From NCBI RefSeq assembly GCF_023343835.1, contig NC_064439.1:31287933-31351932 (forward strand): 64,000 nucleotides of DNA, written 5' to 3'. Position 1 is the stretch's first letter. Every line of letters begins with the position of its first letter. Source of the stretch: Lagopus muta. Its lineage: Eukaryota; Chordata; Aves; Galliformes; Phasianidae. Both the position numbers and the translations under genes were made by a program. The notes under the pieces are model-generated. The model worked only from the letters and a program-made list of their open reading frames with translations. It ran no database searches and was not told the origin of the DNA. Below are positions 52,316 to 63,601 of the stretch, piece by piece.

Positions 52316-52925
52316 TAAGATCACAGAATCTTATCACAGATCACAAAATGGTTGAGGTTGGCAGGGACCTCTGCTAAGTTCTTTTGCCCAAATCCTGCTC
52401 AAGCAGTGTCACCTAGAGCAGGCTGTCCAGGACCATGTCCAGGCATTTGTATCTCCAATAAGAGAAGTTCCAGAACCTGTCTAGGCAGCCTATGCCAGCA
52501 CTCAGTCATATTCACAGTAAGTGTCCTGATGTTCAGAGTCTCCTGTTTTCCAGTTTGTGCCTGTTACCTTCGGTTCTGCTACTGGGCTCCACTTGAGAAG
52601 AGATTCCCTTTAGAGTACTGGATACACTGATGAAATTCCCCATGAATCTTCTCCAGGCTAAGCAGTCCCAGCTCAGCCTTTCCTCGCAGGAGAGATGACT
52701 TGCTGTCAGCATTCTTTCTTATGTAGTTCATGTTAGCTATTGGCCTTCTTTGTGTTATGTTCAACAGGAGGTCCATGATGGCCCTCATGCCTTCATCTGC
52801 AAAGCTGCTTTCCAGCTGGATAACCCCCAGCAATTAATGATACTTGGGATTTTTCATTCCCAGGTGCAGGACTTTGTCCTTCTTGTTAAACTACTTGAGG
52901 TTCCTGCCAACCCATCTTGTGTCCT
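52316..52925 (-). mobile_element. CR1 retroposon, old
   Basis: On the minus strand the 3' tail starts near 52316 (ACAGAATCTTATC type), followed inward by the diverged CR1 3' UTR and ORF2 remains: LGLLSLEKIHGEFHQCIQ around 52640-52700 and the LHLGMKN-like stretch at about 52850. Several frame breaks make it one of the older copies here. Confidence 0.8.
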
Positions 52926-53604
52926 CAAGAATGTGGAGAATAAATTTGTCACAATCAGATCTATTTCTGAAACACTGTGGAAATCAGAAAGGAAAAGTTG
53001 AAATGAGGTGACATTAAGAAATACATGATTGCTTATAATTCTTCTCAGGTTATTCAGGAGACCAAAAAGAAGCAGAGCTCAACCCAATTCTAAAAATGAC
53101 AGCTACAAGGCTGAGAACTTTACTAAGCTAGACAGTTATGCATAACAAGTATGTCTATCTTAAGTTCCTTTCAGTTCCTTCTGTTTTTATCAGTATGAGG
53201 CTCTTTTTGAGGTATTGCCCACATTTTTTGCTTCTTTCACCAGTAGCCAATTGACTGCTTGCTCCCGTTACCCTACAAACTGGCAAAGGTGTCCCCATGT
53301 TGGGGGCAGCTTTGGGGAAAGTGTGAACAAAAGCGATCCCTCTTCCTGGAGCAAAGCGAGGAAGGAGCTTTGTAACAGGGCTGTTTATAAACTGGTGGTA
53401 GTCTACCTTGTTAAGCAGAATATTCAGCTCCCAAGGCATAATGTCACTTACTAGTTCTGACACACAGATAAAATCGCTGTTTGCGTTTTGCATATTCGTG
53501 TTCTCAGATCAGTGCAGTTTCAAACTTTTCAGTAACTAATACAGAAAGGATGAAGATTTGCAGAGACAGTACCAGTACCTTTGCACATGGAATACATGGA
53601 ATAT

Positions 53605-53720
53605 GATAGGATTGTAGAATCGTCTCAATTGGAAGGGACCCTTAAAGGCCATCTAGTCTAACTCCTCTGTAATGAACAGGGACACCTACAGCTGCATCAG
53701 TGTGCTCAGAGCTCCGTCCA
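53605..53720 (-). mobile_element. CR1 3'-end fragment
   Basis: A 115-base minus-strand fragment with the typical CR1 3' UTR: AATTGGAAGGGACCCTTAAA and GGCCATCTAGTCTAACTCC as read on plus. It ends abruptly in the GC-richer sequence at 53720-53830, which I could not assign. Confidence 0.8.
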
Positions 53721-56684
53721 GCTCCCGGCTGCTCTGTCAGGCTCTCACGGCGACCACCAGCAGTCTGTAATGCAATGCGTTTTTCAGTGTTCTTTCTGCC
53801 CTCAGGTGGCCACACGGCGGTGCTGCAGATTTGCCACGATGTGATTTTCAAACGCTTGCTTTGCACTTCATTAATCCTAATGTCTGGCTTTTACTTTACA
53901 AAAGCATGAAGTATTTACTTATGTAATTTAGCTGAGCATTAGACTATCTAAACTGTCAAATTCATTACATACAATTTTCTTAGTTTTATATGATAACACA
54001 GAATGCAAAGATGTGACTTGCATGTTAGGAGGAGCAGGAGGAGGAGCAGGTAAGAATAATTTCTTTGTAATCACTAAGGTCATTTCAGTTCAAGGATCTA
54101 TGCCTCACTTTTGTCTGCATGATACACATTGCATCATTGCATACAGCAGCTCCTTCACTTCTGTGACTCTTCAGTTATAAAAACCCCACTCAAAGTTTCT
54201 TTGTTAAATCAGTCAATAAATGAACTGATTCCAGTGAAATTCCTTTACAAGAACAGAATAGATTATTCAAGTTGTCAAGTTGTCAATGTCAAGTATGTCA
54301 AGTTAACACTAACAAGATGAGAGTATTTTGCTGTTACAATAACATATTTATTAGGAAACAATAACAACAACAAAAGCCACTGTTTTCTATATTTACTTCA
54401 GACTTCCCCGTACCTGCTTTTCCACAGTCAGTCCAAGTTACCATACCCCAATCACTGACATCTGGAGAAATTAGAAAAATTCCCTTTGAGGGCTATTGCA
54501 CCAGCACAGACTGCGCTGCTGTTGTGTCCGTTTCAACATGCACCACCTGCACTTGGCATGAGAGGGAAATAAGACCCAGAAAACATTTACCAATAGTTGT
54601 AAATCTGAGATGGGGGTGGACTCTGCAGTCCTCCAGACAACCCTTGGAGGTTCTAAACTCATGTGCAGTATAAATATGTGCAGGCACGTAAGGAAATGTC
54701 TTCCTGGATGGAACTCGGGGAAGCAAGGAGCAGTGGCTGAGCTGATGTGGGAAGTGTGTTCTGACAACAATCTGCTCTTTCCCCCTACCTGCTCTTTTCA
54801 CATACAACTGACATTTCTACTTCAAGAGCTATTCAGAACCAGCTGCATTCACGTTTCTCTGTTTCAAGCCATATGTGATTCCAGTATAACAGCACAATAG
54901 GTACTCCAGTGTGCATTCCCTGGCATTTAATTTCCTTTTAGGCATCTAGATTAAACTGCTGCCTTCTCCTTCCTGGCTGCCAAAAACATCAGCTGCAGAA
55001 TCCAAACGTACCATTTTGTTTGAGATGCCTCTTGAAAGGAAACTTGCAGCTTGGTGCTGGTCCATAGAGGCAAGTGGGTTAAACACTCAAAGACGATCTT
55101 GGGACCCAGCATATACTTTTATTTTAAACTTGAGCCTCTCTCTTCAACAGCAGGGTTCAGAGAGAGTTTATCCCCATTTTTTTACAAATAAACTTCTCCA
55201 TATTGGTCCCATAATGTAATTAATTCTCAACACTTTTATTACTTCAAGATACAGATGTTCTTTATGTACTCACAGAGTTGAGCAGCAAAGAGAAGCAGCT
55301 GATTTTACAAAGTTCCTCTCTCTTCTCCCTCGCAAATCCATGCAAACAGCCCAGCTAATTCCTGCTGGGAATGAACAGTACATGAGGGTCATCAGAAAAT
55401 GCTGCCTCTGTTCAGCACCTACCCAAATTGTAAATCTATTTGTTTTCAACTGAAAAAAAAAATGGTATAAAAGCTCCTCAGAGATGTAAGATGACCTACT
55501 GCACACTTTGATTCTCAGTGATGCGAAGTAATTTAGTATATTCTCTTTGATGTGAGGCAGGATGGATTTAGAGACTAAAGGTCAAAACCCAAGCAGAGTT
55601 TTGAATTAGGATATGCCTCTGCTTTTGAACCACTGATCATCTATCACTTAGTACGAGTACATGTACAGCTGTGATATTTGCAAAGTCAGATGTGATAAGT
55701 TAATATACCCTACAATATATGTATTTTGCTGTTAATGCCTGTGCATCTAAGCTATGTTACAGAGTGTGTGGTTTAGATTCTGTTTCTAATATTTAACCAT
55801 TTCTTCATTCATTATATCTGAGATGTCAAATATATTTGAGGAAAAAGTGAACGCGTGTTTTACAATAGGTAGAATGTGAAGCTGTAATGGAAAGGATTGA
55901 GATGTATCTCGTTTGGTTATTGATTATCTCTAGCAATTTACATAAGATTGGCCCTCCAGGTTTGTCTGAACTGTAGGTCCTCCTTCTACTATTTTGCAGA
56001 ACAACTCCTTCTATATTTTTACACAAGTAGGATCAGCCTTCTGAAGCAATTAGTATCTCAATCTTTCAGTACTTCTCCATCACTTTCTGTAAGGGAGGGT
56101 TTTATCACCTAAACAAGGTAAAACTTCTTATGAGTTTACCCAGACCCTTGCCCAACAGCAGCATGCACTGAAAGTACAGTGTTTAGGCTCAGAGTCCGCC
56201 AAAAGGTATGACATCAAAACTGGATACATGACTAGTTTGAGTTTCCAACTCAGGCAGCAGCTCATTCAGAGATGCTCTTAGCTTGTGTTCAGAACCAGAA
56301 TGGCCTTAGTGGCAAAGGCAAAGGTTCCTCTGAACCAAGCGCCCTGTCTGCAGTAGAAACCTGTGGCACATATTGGGAGTGCACAGCATTCCATGGTGAT
56401 GAAATCCATCATTTGCATATTGTCTGTTGAAGATCTTCTGTTAGGTTAAGCTAAAGCCTCTCATTCAACATTTTTTTCATTCCTTCTCTTCTTGTGTTAC
56501 CAGAAATAAAAACTAATTTTCTGTTCTTCTTCTATGTGTAAGTTATGATTTTATATCTTCTTATTATTTCCTCTATTGATAATTTCTTTTGCCCTCTGAG
56601 AATTATTAGTCTTCATAGATTTTCCTGTAATTCTTTGACCATAGGACTAAACTTCTGGCTTCATAGAATCCACATGCATAGGCC
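53721..56684. other. Non-genic spacer
   Basis: No gene recognised. It contains a small GGA-rich repeat (54030-54053) and an 8-base TCAAGTTG/TCAAGT motif repeated about five times (54268-54307). Confidence 0.5.
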
Positions 56685-57222
56685 CTCCCCCTCTACTCTG
56701 TCCTGGTTAGATGCATCTGGAATACAGTTCTGGGCTCCTCAGTTCAAGAAAGACAGGAATCTTCCAGAGAAAATTACAGCAGAGGGCCACAAAGGTGATT
56801 AGGGTCCTGGAGCATCTCCTGTATGAGGAAAGGCTGAGAGACCTGGAACTGTTCAGCCTGGGGAAGAGAAGACTGAGAGGGGAATCTTATCAATGCTTAT
56901 AAATGTCTAAAGAGCAGGCATCAAGTGGATAGGGCCATGTTCTTTTCAGTGGCGTGTAGTGATGGGACAAAGGCCAATGGGCATGAATTGGAACATGTGG
57001 AAGTTCCATAAAAACATGTGGAAGAACTTCTTTACCATGAGAGTGACAGAGCACTGGAACAGACTGCCCAGAGGGCGTGTGAGGTCTCCTCTTGAGATAT
57101 TCAAAGCACACCTAGATACTTTCCTGTGTAATCTGCTGTAAGGAGCCTGCTTTAGCTAGGGGTTGGACTAGATGATCTCCAAAGGTCCCTTCCAACCCCC
57201 CTGATTTTGTGTGATTCCATGA
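56685..57222 (+). mobile_element. CR1 retroposon, 5'-truncated
   Basis: Plus strand: FQRKLQQRATKVIRVLEHLL, YEERLRDLELFSLGKRRLRG, then in another frame NFFTMRVTEHWNRLPRG and the end EIFKAHLDTFLCNLL, followed by TTGGACTAGATGATCTCC and the GATTCCATG tail. At least one frameshift; inactive. Confidence 0.93.
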
Positions 57223-59256
57223 AAAAAAGAAAAAATATATTGTACACTGTCCATTTGAGATAAAGCACACATAATCCTCCTGCAAGCCTCTTTTCCCCCT
57301 TACTGATGGTGAAGATTTTTTTTTCATATATATTCTGAGGCCCCTTTGCTTCTTATGTCCTCAGGTGAGCTGCACAAGTGTGTACTGGATATCTATGGAT
57401 GTCCAGGCTTCTTTGCTAGACATAATTCAGTGGGTGTCACTAATGAAAACATTTTCAACTCCTGCTAATAGTTACTCTTCAAAAGGGGGCAATTTTTAAA
57501 ATGTCTTATTGGAAACTTCTAGTGGCTTGTTGCTTTGGAAGCACTTGGACCAAGACCATCACACTTACCATCTTTTGCAATTGCAAAAGCATCAGAAGCA
57601 AACATAAAATTGAAAAATTGCCTGTGTTAAACTCAATCTTCCTCTTTCCTTTAGATTGTCACTAGTGATTATAGGGCAGTGCAAGCTGAGGCAGTTGAAA
57701 ACAAAACACTGGGGATCTTGTAGGGTTTTTCCATCCTTACCATTTCATGATGGCTAATACAGGCACTGGAGACATGGCGGAGTATTACAGTCATAGGGTG
57801 GAGAGCAGAAGCACTGATCTTTTTGCCAAGAGCCTGCAGTCAGAGCAGTGCCAACTGACCATGCGCCTGCATGCCAGATGCTTAATATAAGGACAGAAAT
57901 GGTCTCCGTTCCACTGACCAGCTTTGGCTGACTCCTTGGGTCTTTAGAAGTGTGAGAGGCTGATTTCCTGCTCCCGTGAAGGAAAACTGACAGACAAATG
58001 GGAATTTTCAAATGCCAGATGCCCAAGCCTTCAGCTCCTTCTAAGGGTAAAACAACAGTGTCTCTTTACATTCCACTAAATCTGTCCGAATGATGTATTG
58101 TGATCAACCACATGATGAGCCCTCAGACTTTTAAATTAATCAGTAGATTGTTAGCTGTCCTCTCTATGAGCTGAAGTCAGAATCTAAAATAAGCCTGGTT
58201 TTGTTTTTGCACGGGGCTTTAATAACAGACATAAATATTACGTGTATGGCAGGGAAGGCTGGGAGCTCCTGAATCCTACTAGAATTTGTGCTGGTGAGCC
58301 TTGATAGTCTGTCACTTGATTTACTTTAGTCCTTTCCTTGCTTTTGCTCAATTCATGAATAATATCTATATACAGATAATAAATAATCCAGTGAGTAATA
58401 GCTGTAGCAGTCTATGTTGCCCGTTGTGCCCCTTCTCTTCTTGTTGCACTATCCAATGATTGTTTTCTTGGCTCACGTGCTCCCAAACCAAACAGAAAAT
58501 TTGCACAGCGTAGCATAATTCCTCCTTTATGTACTTTTCACCTAGCTCTTCCTCTGCTGAGGGAAAATAAATCAACAGCCATCTCCTGTGTCCGTGCTGT
58601 GGAGCTTGCAATAAGAGGGTAACCTAATTGTACTTGGTGCTGGGCCATTGTTTGGGCTTCTGCTTTCCTCCCCCAGCAGCCATCATTAATGCCAGTTGAT
58701 GTGTACCCCTTCCCAATTGTGAAGCTTGCTGATATGTGTCTTAAAAAAGCAGCTCCTATTGCTGCTCAGAGATTCTCACAAATCTTATTTTCTCTTGGTT
58801 CACATGATCTGCAGTGGGGTTTGCAGGACCAGAACACAATTCGAAGTTCAGGGAATTTCCTTCTGCTGTTCATTTGACCATAAATCACTAAAAATTCCAC
58901 AGTATTCCTGATTACAGAAAGAACAATATCCTGTTCTGGTGACAGGCAACGACAAAACTACTTCATAGGCTGGGATTTGGACTTTCCCCCATACAAACAA
59001 TGTGTTGACCAATATACTTCACCATCGTCTTAGCAGCAGCGCTCAAGAGCTGTGCTGCAAAACCAATGTTACCAGCACTTATTAGGTAAAGCGTTTTCTG
59101 AAACTCAGAGATAGATAGGTTTTAGACTGTGCTTTCAAAATATTGAGTCCCATCACAATATTTTTTGATGTCCGTTTCTCTTTGGTGTTTCAGTGTGAGT
59201 GAGCAGACAGATTAGACATTCTCAGGACTTTAGTTTTACTAATTCAGATTGAATTA
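57223..59256. other. Non-genic spacer
   Basis: No gene or repeat family recognised between the CR1 copy and the mariner. Confidence 0.5.
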
Positions 59257-60559
59257 TGAGGGCTGCTCTGAAAGTAATGCCTCCTATTTCATTATATTGG
59301 CCCACAGTTTCAGAGGCAGATTGTGGTATGGCAGTAGAGGTTGATCCTTCCCACCAGTATTCCGTAACGTTGTGTAGCCATGAGACAGTTGGCAGCAGAG
59401 GGGCAGTCTGACAGAATGATGTCTAACATGGAAGTGTGTATGAAGCAAAGGAGTGGAACTGAATTCCTCTGTGTGGAAAAAATGGCACCCACTGACATAC
59501 ACTGATGCATGCTGAACATTTATGGAGACCAAATAGTGGGTGTGAGCACAGTGAGGTGATGGGTGGTGCATTTCAGCAGTGCTGACAGCAGTGTGAAAGA
59601 CAAGCCATGTTCTGTCGGCCCTGCACAGCTGTCACACCATAGAAAGAAGAGACTCTTGGTCATCTCATCCATGCAAATTGTCAACTCATGATCAGGAAAC
59701 TGTGTATGGAGCTGAATATTGGCTTCAAAGCATTAAAAATGATAGTGGTAAGGTTGGAATATCACAAAGTTTGCACCAGGTGGGTCCCATGCATGCTCAT
59801 GGGAATAGAAAGAGCCCTATATGAGAGTTTGTCAGGTCCTATTGAACCAATACAAGGCTGAACGTGACAGTTTCCTGGATCATACTGTTATTGGTGATGA
59901 GATGTGGTGTCACCACTACAAGCCACAAGAGTCAGAACAGCAGTCCATGGAGCAGCGACATTCTCCATCAAAGAAAAATCAGCCTTCAGTGGGTAAAGAG
60001 ATTTGCACTGTTTTTTGGGATAGGAAGAGGATGTTCCTTCTGGATTTCTGGATTCCAGGGAAGCTGTTAACTCTGACCATTACATCTCAGCTCTGACTGA
60101 GTGGAAGATTTGTGCTGTCAGAGTCAGGCTAGAAAAGATGACAGCCTTTCTCTTGCAGCATCATAACACCAGTCCCCTTCCCAGTTTGAAGGCTGTGGAG
60201 CATGTTGCCAGTCTTGGCTGGATTGTCTTACCACACCTGCCATATAATTTGGACTTGGCACCTTCTGTTTGGGCCAATGAAGATGGGCTGTGTGGGCAAC
60301 ATTTTCCTAGCAGTGATGTTATTTGTCATAGTAGCTGTGAAATAGTGGGTCACCTGTGCTTTTGCAAACTTTTCTGAGCACGGCATGCAGACTCTTATTC
60401 ACTGCTTGCAAAAATGCATAGCTAATGGTGATGCCTATGTTAAAAAATAGTCTTTTGTAGCTGAGAATTTGTTCTATCAAGTAGTATTATTGTCCTCTTT
60501 ACATCCATTGTAATTTGCATAGAAATAAATAGGAGATGTTACTTTCAGAGTGACACATG
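59257..60559 (+). mobile_element. mariner transposon (Galluhop-like), full length but dead
   Basis: A 1.3-kb element with inverted ends. The left end GCTGCTCTGAAAGTAATGCC and the right end, read in reverse, share CTCTGAAAGTAA and CTCCTATTT, and the element is flanked by TA on each side (59255-59256, 60560-60561), the mariner target. Inside, plus-strand pieces of a mariner transposase are visible: VIGDEMWCHHYKPQESEQQS (59887-59946, around the second catalytic Asp), then KEICTVFWDRK, HHNTSP (60163-60180) and LPYNLDLAPS. The frames change several times and stops interrupt them, so no transposase can be made. Galluhop is the mariner known from galliform birds. Confidence 0.88.
59890..60377 (+). 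pseudogene. mariner transposase remnant
   Basis: Catalytic-core pieces are spread over two frames. The second-Asp motif GDEMWCHH is kept. The expected HDNA motif is decayed to QHHNTSP, and the position of the third catalytic Asp (after PYxPDLAPS) reads as a non-acidic residue. Non-functional. Confidence 0.8.
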
Positions 60560-60799
60560 TAGATTCACCAGACACAGGTTGATTAATTAGCATTGTCTTT
60601 CAGGCAGCCTCATTAACTTTGTAGAGGAATGGCATCTCAGACTCTGTCCCAACTACGAATTTATCTCTCCAAAAAAAAAAAATCAATTTGATTGTGATTT
60701 CTTCATTTTTTGAGGTTACTGTAAAGATATGAGTACTGTAGAGATATCAAGTTACTGTTATTCAGCATAAAATACCAAGATACAGGAGAAGTAATAAAT

Positions 60800-61330
60800 T
60801 CAACAGTCAGATACCCAACCCCTGAGGAATCGGAGATAACTAGACAGTAACAAAGAGCAGAACTCTTAGATCACTGATTGATAGGGCCATAAAGAACTTA
60901 GCGCCTCAGTGAGGCTCAGCCAGAGCTTTGTAACTGATTGTCACGGATCTTATAATAACCATGGGAAAGAGCAAACTTAAGATGGGATATTTGAGAGGGC
61001 TTGTGGGATAACGTAAAACTTAATATGGGATATTACAAAGGGATGTGGGAAAGTGCTAAACTTATTTGGGGATATTTAGAGGAAGGCCTAAGACAGTCAA
61101 AAGAAGGGATCAAGATAGTTGAGAGAGTAACAACCATGGGAAAATGAAGAAGACTGGGATTAAAGGAAGTCCATTGCATCCAGATAATCTGCTGTTGCTA
61201 TGTTTGTCTGGTCATGCCTTGTGCCTGTTATCTTGCTCTGTCTTCTTGTTAATTAATAACTCTGTGCTTTCCTATGTGAGTGTGCTCTCTGTTTTGTGTG
61301 CGTGTGTATGACCCATTGAAAAATTTCAAG
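60800..61330 (+). mobile_element. Possible solitary retroviral LTR
   Basis: Short tandem repeats as found in retroviral U3 enhancers are followed about 130 bases later by a CT/GT-rich R-U5-like stretch (TAATTAATAACTCTGTGC near 61249, then TG-rich sequence). No internal retroviral genes, primer-binding site or clear TG…CA ends were identified. It could instead be an unrelated old repeat. Confidence 0.25.
60963..61088. repeat. Three tandem 42-bp units
   Basis: Units at 60963-61004, 61005-61046 and 61047-61088 share the pattern GGGA-A-…-AAACTTA-…-GGGATATT-…-GT, with about two thirds of positions alike. They sit in a region that could be an LTR. Confidence 0.75.
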
Positions 61331-61465
61331 CTAAGCTAGCTTGAAGAAGTAAGTAGAGCATTCTGGGTGCCAGCAACTCAAGATGGAAATTGGGTCTCAT
61401 TTGGATCCATGGGTCTGAGAAGAGAATGATTGTCAAGGCACCAGTTAATGGAACAACCCATTTGT

Positions 61466-61488
61466 CCATGTGTGTGTGTGTGTGTGCT
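61466..61488. repeat. (TG)n microsatellite
   Basis: About ten TG units in intergenic DNA. Confidence 0.9.
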
Positions 61489-63512
61489 CACACAACCTTA
61501 ATTTGAATTTAAGGCTGGATTAGCTGCTGAGCAGGATAAGAGATGTGGGAGCTGTTCATAGGTCAGGAGGCTGGAGGGAGCTGGGCTGTGTGTCAGCTGC
61601 TTAGAGGGACCACAAGTCACAAACAGCTGTTCACATGTGTCTGGGAGGAAAATCTGCTAGCAAGCTCTGGATCTGATTGGCCTATGAGTGAGAAGAGGAT
61701 CAGTCCATTTTATGCTTGTGTGTGTCCTGTTGGTGCTTATGTTGTTCCTTCAAATGTGTTATTCTTGTCTGTTGGCAGTTAGCTGTATCTGTATAGCGTG
61801 TATGTATGTGTTGTGTGTTTTTAGAAATGCCCAGTGCCACCACTGGCTGCATCTGCCATCAGGATAGCGAGACCTCTGGGGACTGGAAAGAATAATCCCA
61901 TAGATTTGGGTATAGTCCATCACAGCAGGATTCCAGTAAACAGGTAGAAATTCACCTTTTTTTCAAAACTTACTGGAAATTTACTGACATTTTGGAGGAA
62001 GCCTGAACTTACAACATTTCACTTAGAAGGGAATGTTTTTAATAAGAAATATGAAATATGAGCATACAATGGAATAGCCCCTTCTGCTCGTGTATCCAGT
62101 AGCAGTAATGTTCACATTAACAGAGGAACTAGGACTCCCACAGGGCAAATCTTGTAGGATGTTAGGGAAGACATTATCTCACATATAAGGGAAGGTAATT
62201 GCACTACAGCATGACTTTGGTTAGATGCTATTCCTCATGGGTGTCCAAGATTTTTTTTCTGACCAGTGGCCTTTCAGATTTATATCTAACATGACTCATA
62301 AACTAGAGGAAAAGTGCTTTCTCTACATTTTACTTGATTTTCTTCAGCTACATATGACACAAAGATACCAGTGATTTTGGTTCTACTTCTGTTTGTTAGT
62401 CACACAGTAGGCTTCTTTTTATTTGTATCATGCTTCTTTATTTGCACTGTTTCTTTTAAATTTGCTCAAAATGCTTTCAATTCTACAGCTATTGTTTTTA
62501 AATTAGTTTTTACAGCCAATAGGGTATCAGTCACGCAGAAATCACACAGAAGTAAATAGAATTTGTACTACACCACCACTGAAGTAAACTGGTACAACAC
62601 TCTCTACAGTTATCATTGCCTTATACGTCAATGGTTTGTACAGACTACACACATTATAACATAATATTAATATAGTACAGGTTTGTATTTCAGTTCTCAT
62701 ATACACTCCCTTCTCAAGATCTTTAGTAGTGAATACACACTGCATCTTTTCTGAGTCTTTCCATTTCCATCTTCATAACTTGATAACTTGAATGTGATTG
62801 AGAGAATTCACATCCCTAAAAAATCAGAAAAATAAAACCAAATCTGTTATAGTCAGGTGAGACAGTGAGAAAGGAATAAAAGCAATCCAACTAAATAGGA
62901 AAGAACATTGTCTTCTGAAATATCAATAATCTATTCTGTTTGAACTTCCAATTTATGCCTATGTCAGAATTAAGTTGGGGTAGTTGGTTTGAAAGTAAGT
63001 AGATGGTTCAGATTTAAAACAGCAGATATGAAAAGAACTGCTATTGAGGAAATGTTATTTAAGAACTATTTTAAATTATTCTTACAAATGGACAGAAAAT
63101 ATTTTTTCTATCCTAAAAAAAATTTTGTGACATCAAAAAGATTTCTCATTTGGTACTGGAATAAAAAATCAAAATCTCAGTCATTGCCTCAGTCTGGAAA
63201 AAATAGGTTTGGATGATGAAAAGAACTGTTTTTTTCTGACTATTTCAACATGCTGCAATTAAGTAAGTTCTGAATTTTGACATTTCTGCTACTCTAATTT
63301 GCATACAGTTAGAAAACAAAGTAATTTTTAGATAACTTTATAGCGCTGAAATGGAATATTTGAATGTTTGTTTTACACCAAAGCTTTAAACTTTCCAGAA
63401 TGAAAACTGATCTAAGATAATGTTGCTAGACTTAACCTTTACATAAAAGCTTTTTTGGCTTTGATTACTTGACATCTCCTCATCAGCAAAGATTTCATGA
63501 AGAGATTCTCCA

Positions 63513-63601
63513 CTAGATCTTGCAGAGGCCTTTTGATTTCATGAACTGCAAATCTTTCTTATGGCAATTTGGCCTCATATAGAAATGCTTAGGTAATATG
63601 C
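63513..63601 (-). CDS. NPVF: Proposed NPVF exon 3 (C-terminus)
   Basis: Acceptor CCTTCCTCAG at 63602-63603. The exon restores frame with the split Gly codon and gives 29 codons to TAG. The stretch HFYMRPNCHKKDLQ resembles the mammalian LFYSMTCQHQEIQ segment in length and several positions. The implied intron is only 78 bases. Other downstream acceptors cannot be excluded. Confidence 0.6.

Larger units (their letters stand above)
60560..63512. other. Flank between mariner and NPVF
   Basis: It includes a possible old LTR with 42-bp repeats (listed separately), a TG microsatellite and a TG-rich patch at about 61700-61825. NPVF 3'-untranslated sequence must occupy the right part. The nearest canonical AATAAA hexamers on the minus strand are distant, at about 62416-62437, so the transcript end is uncertain. 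Confidence 0.5.

Noticed and set aside
53642-53866. A 74-codon reverse-strand frame
   Set aside because: It overlaps a CR1 tail fragment and adjacent GC-richer sequence; no protein similarity.
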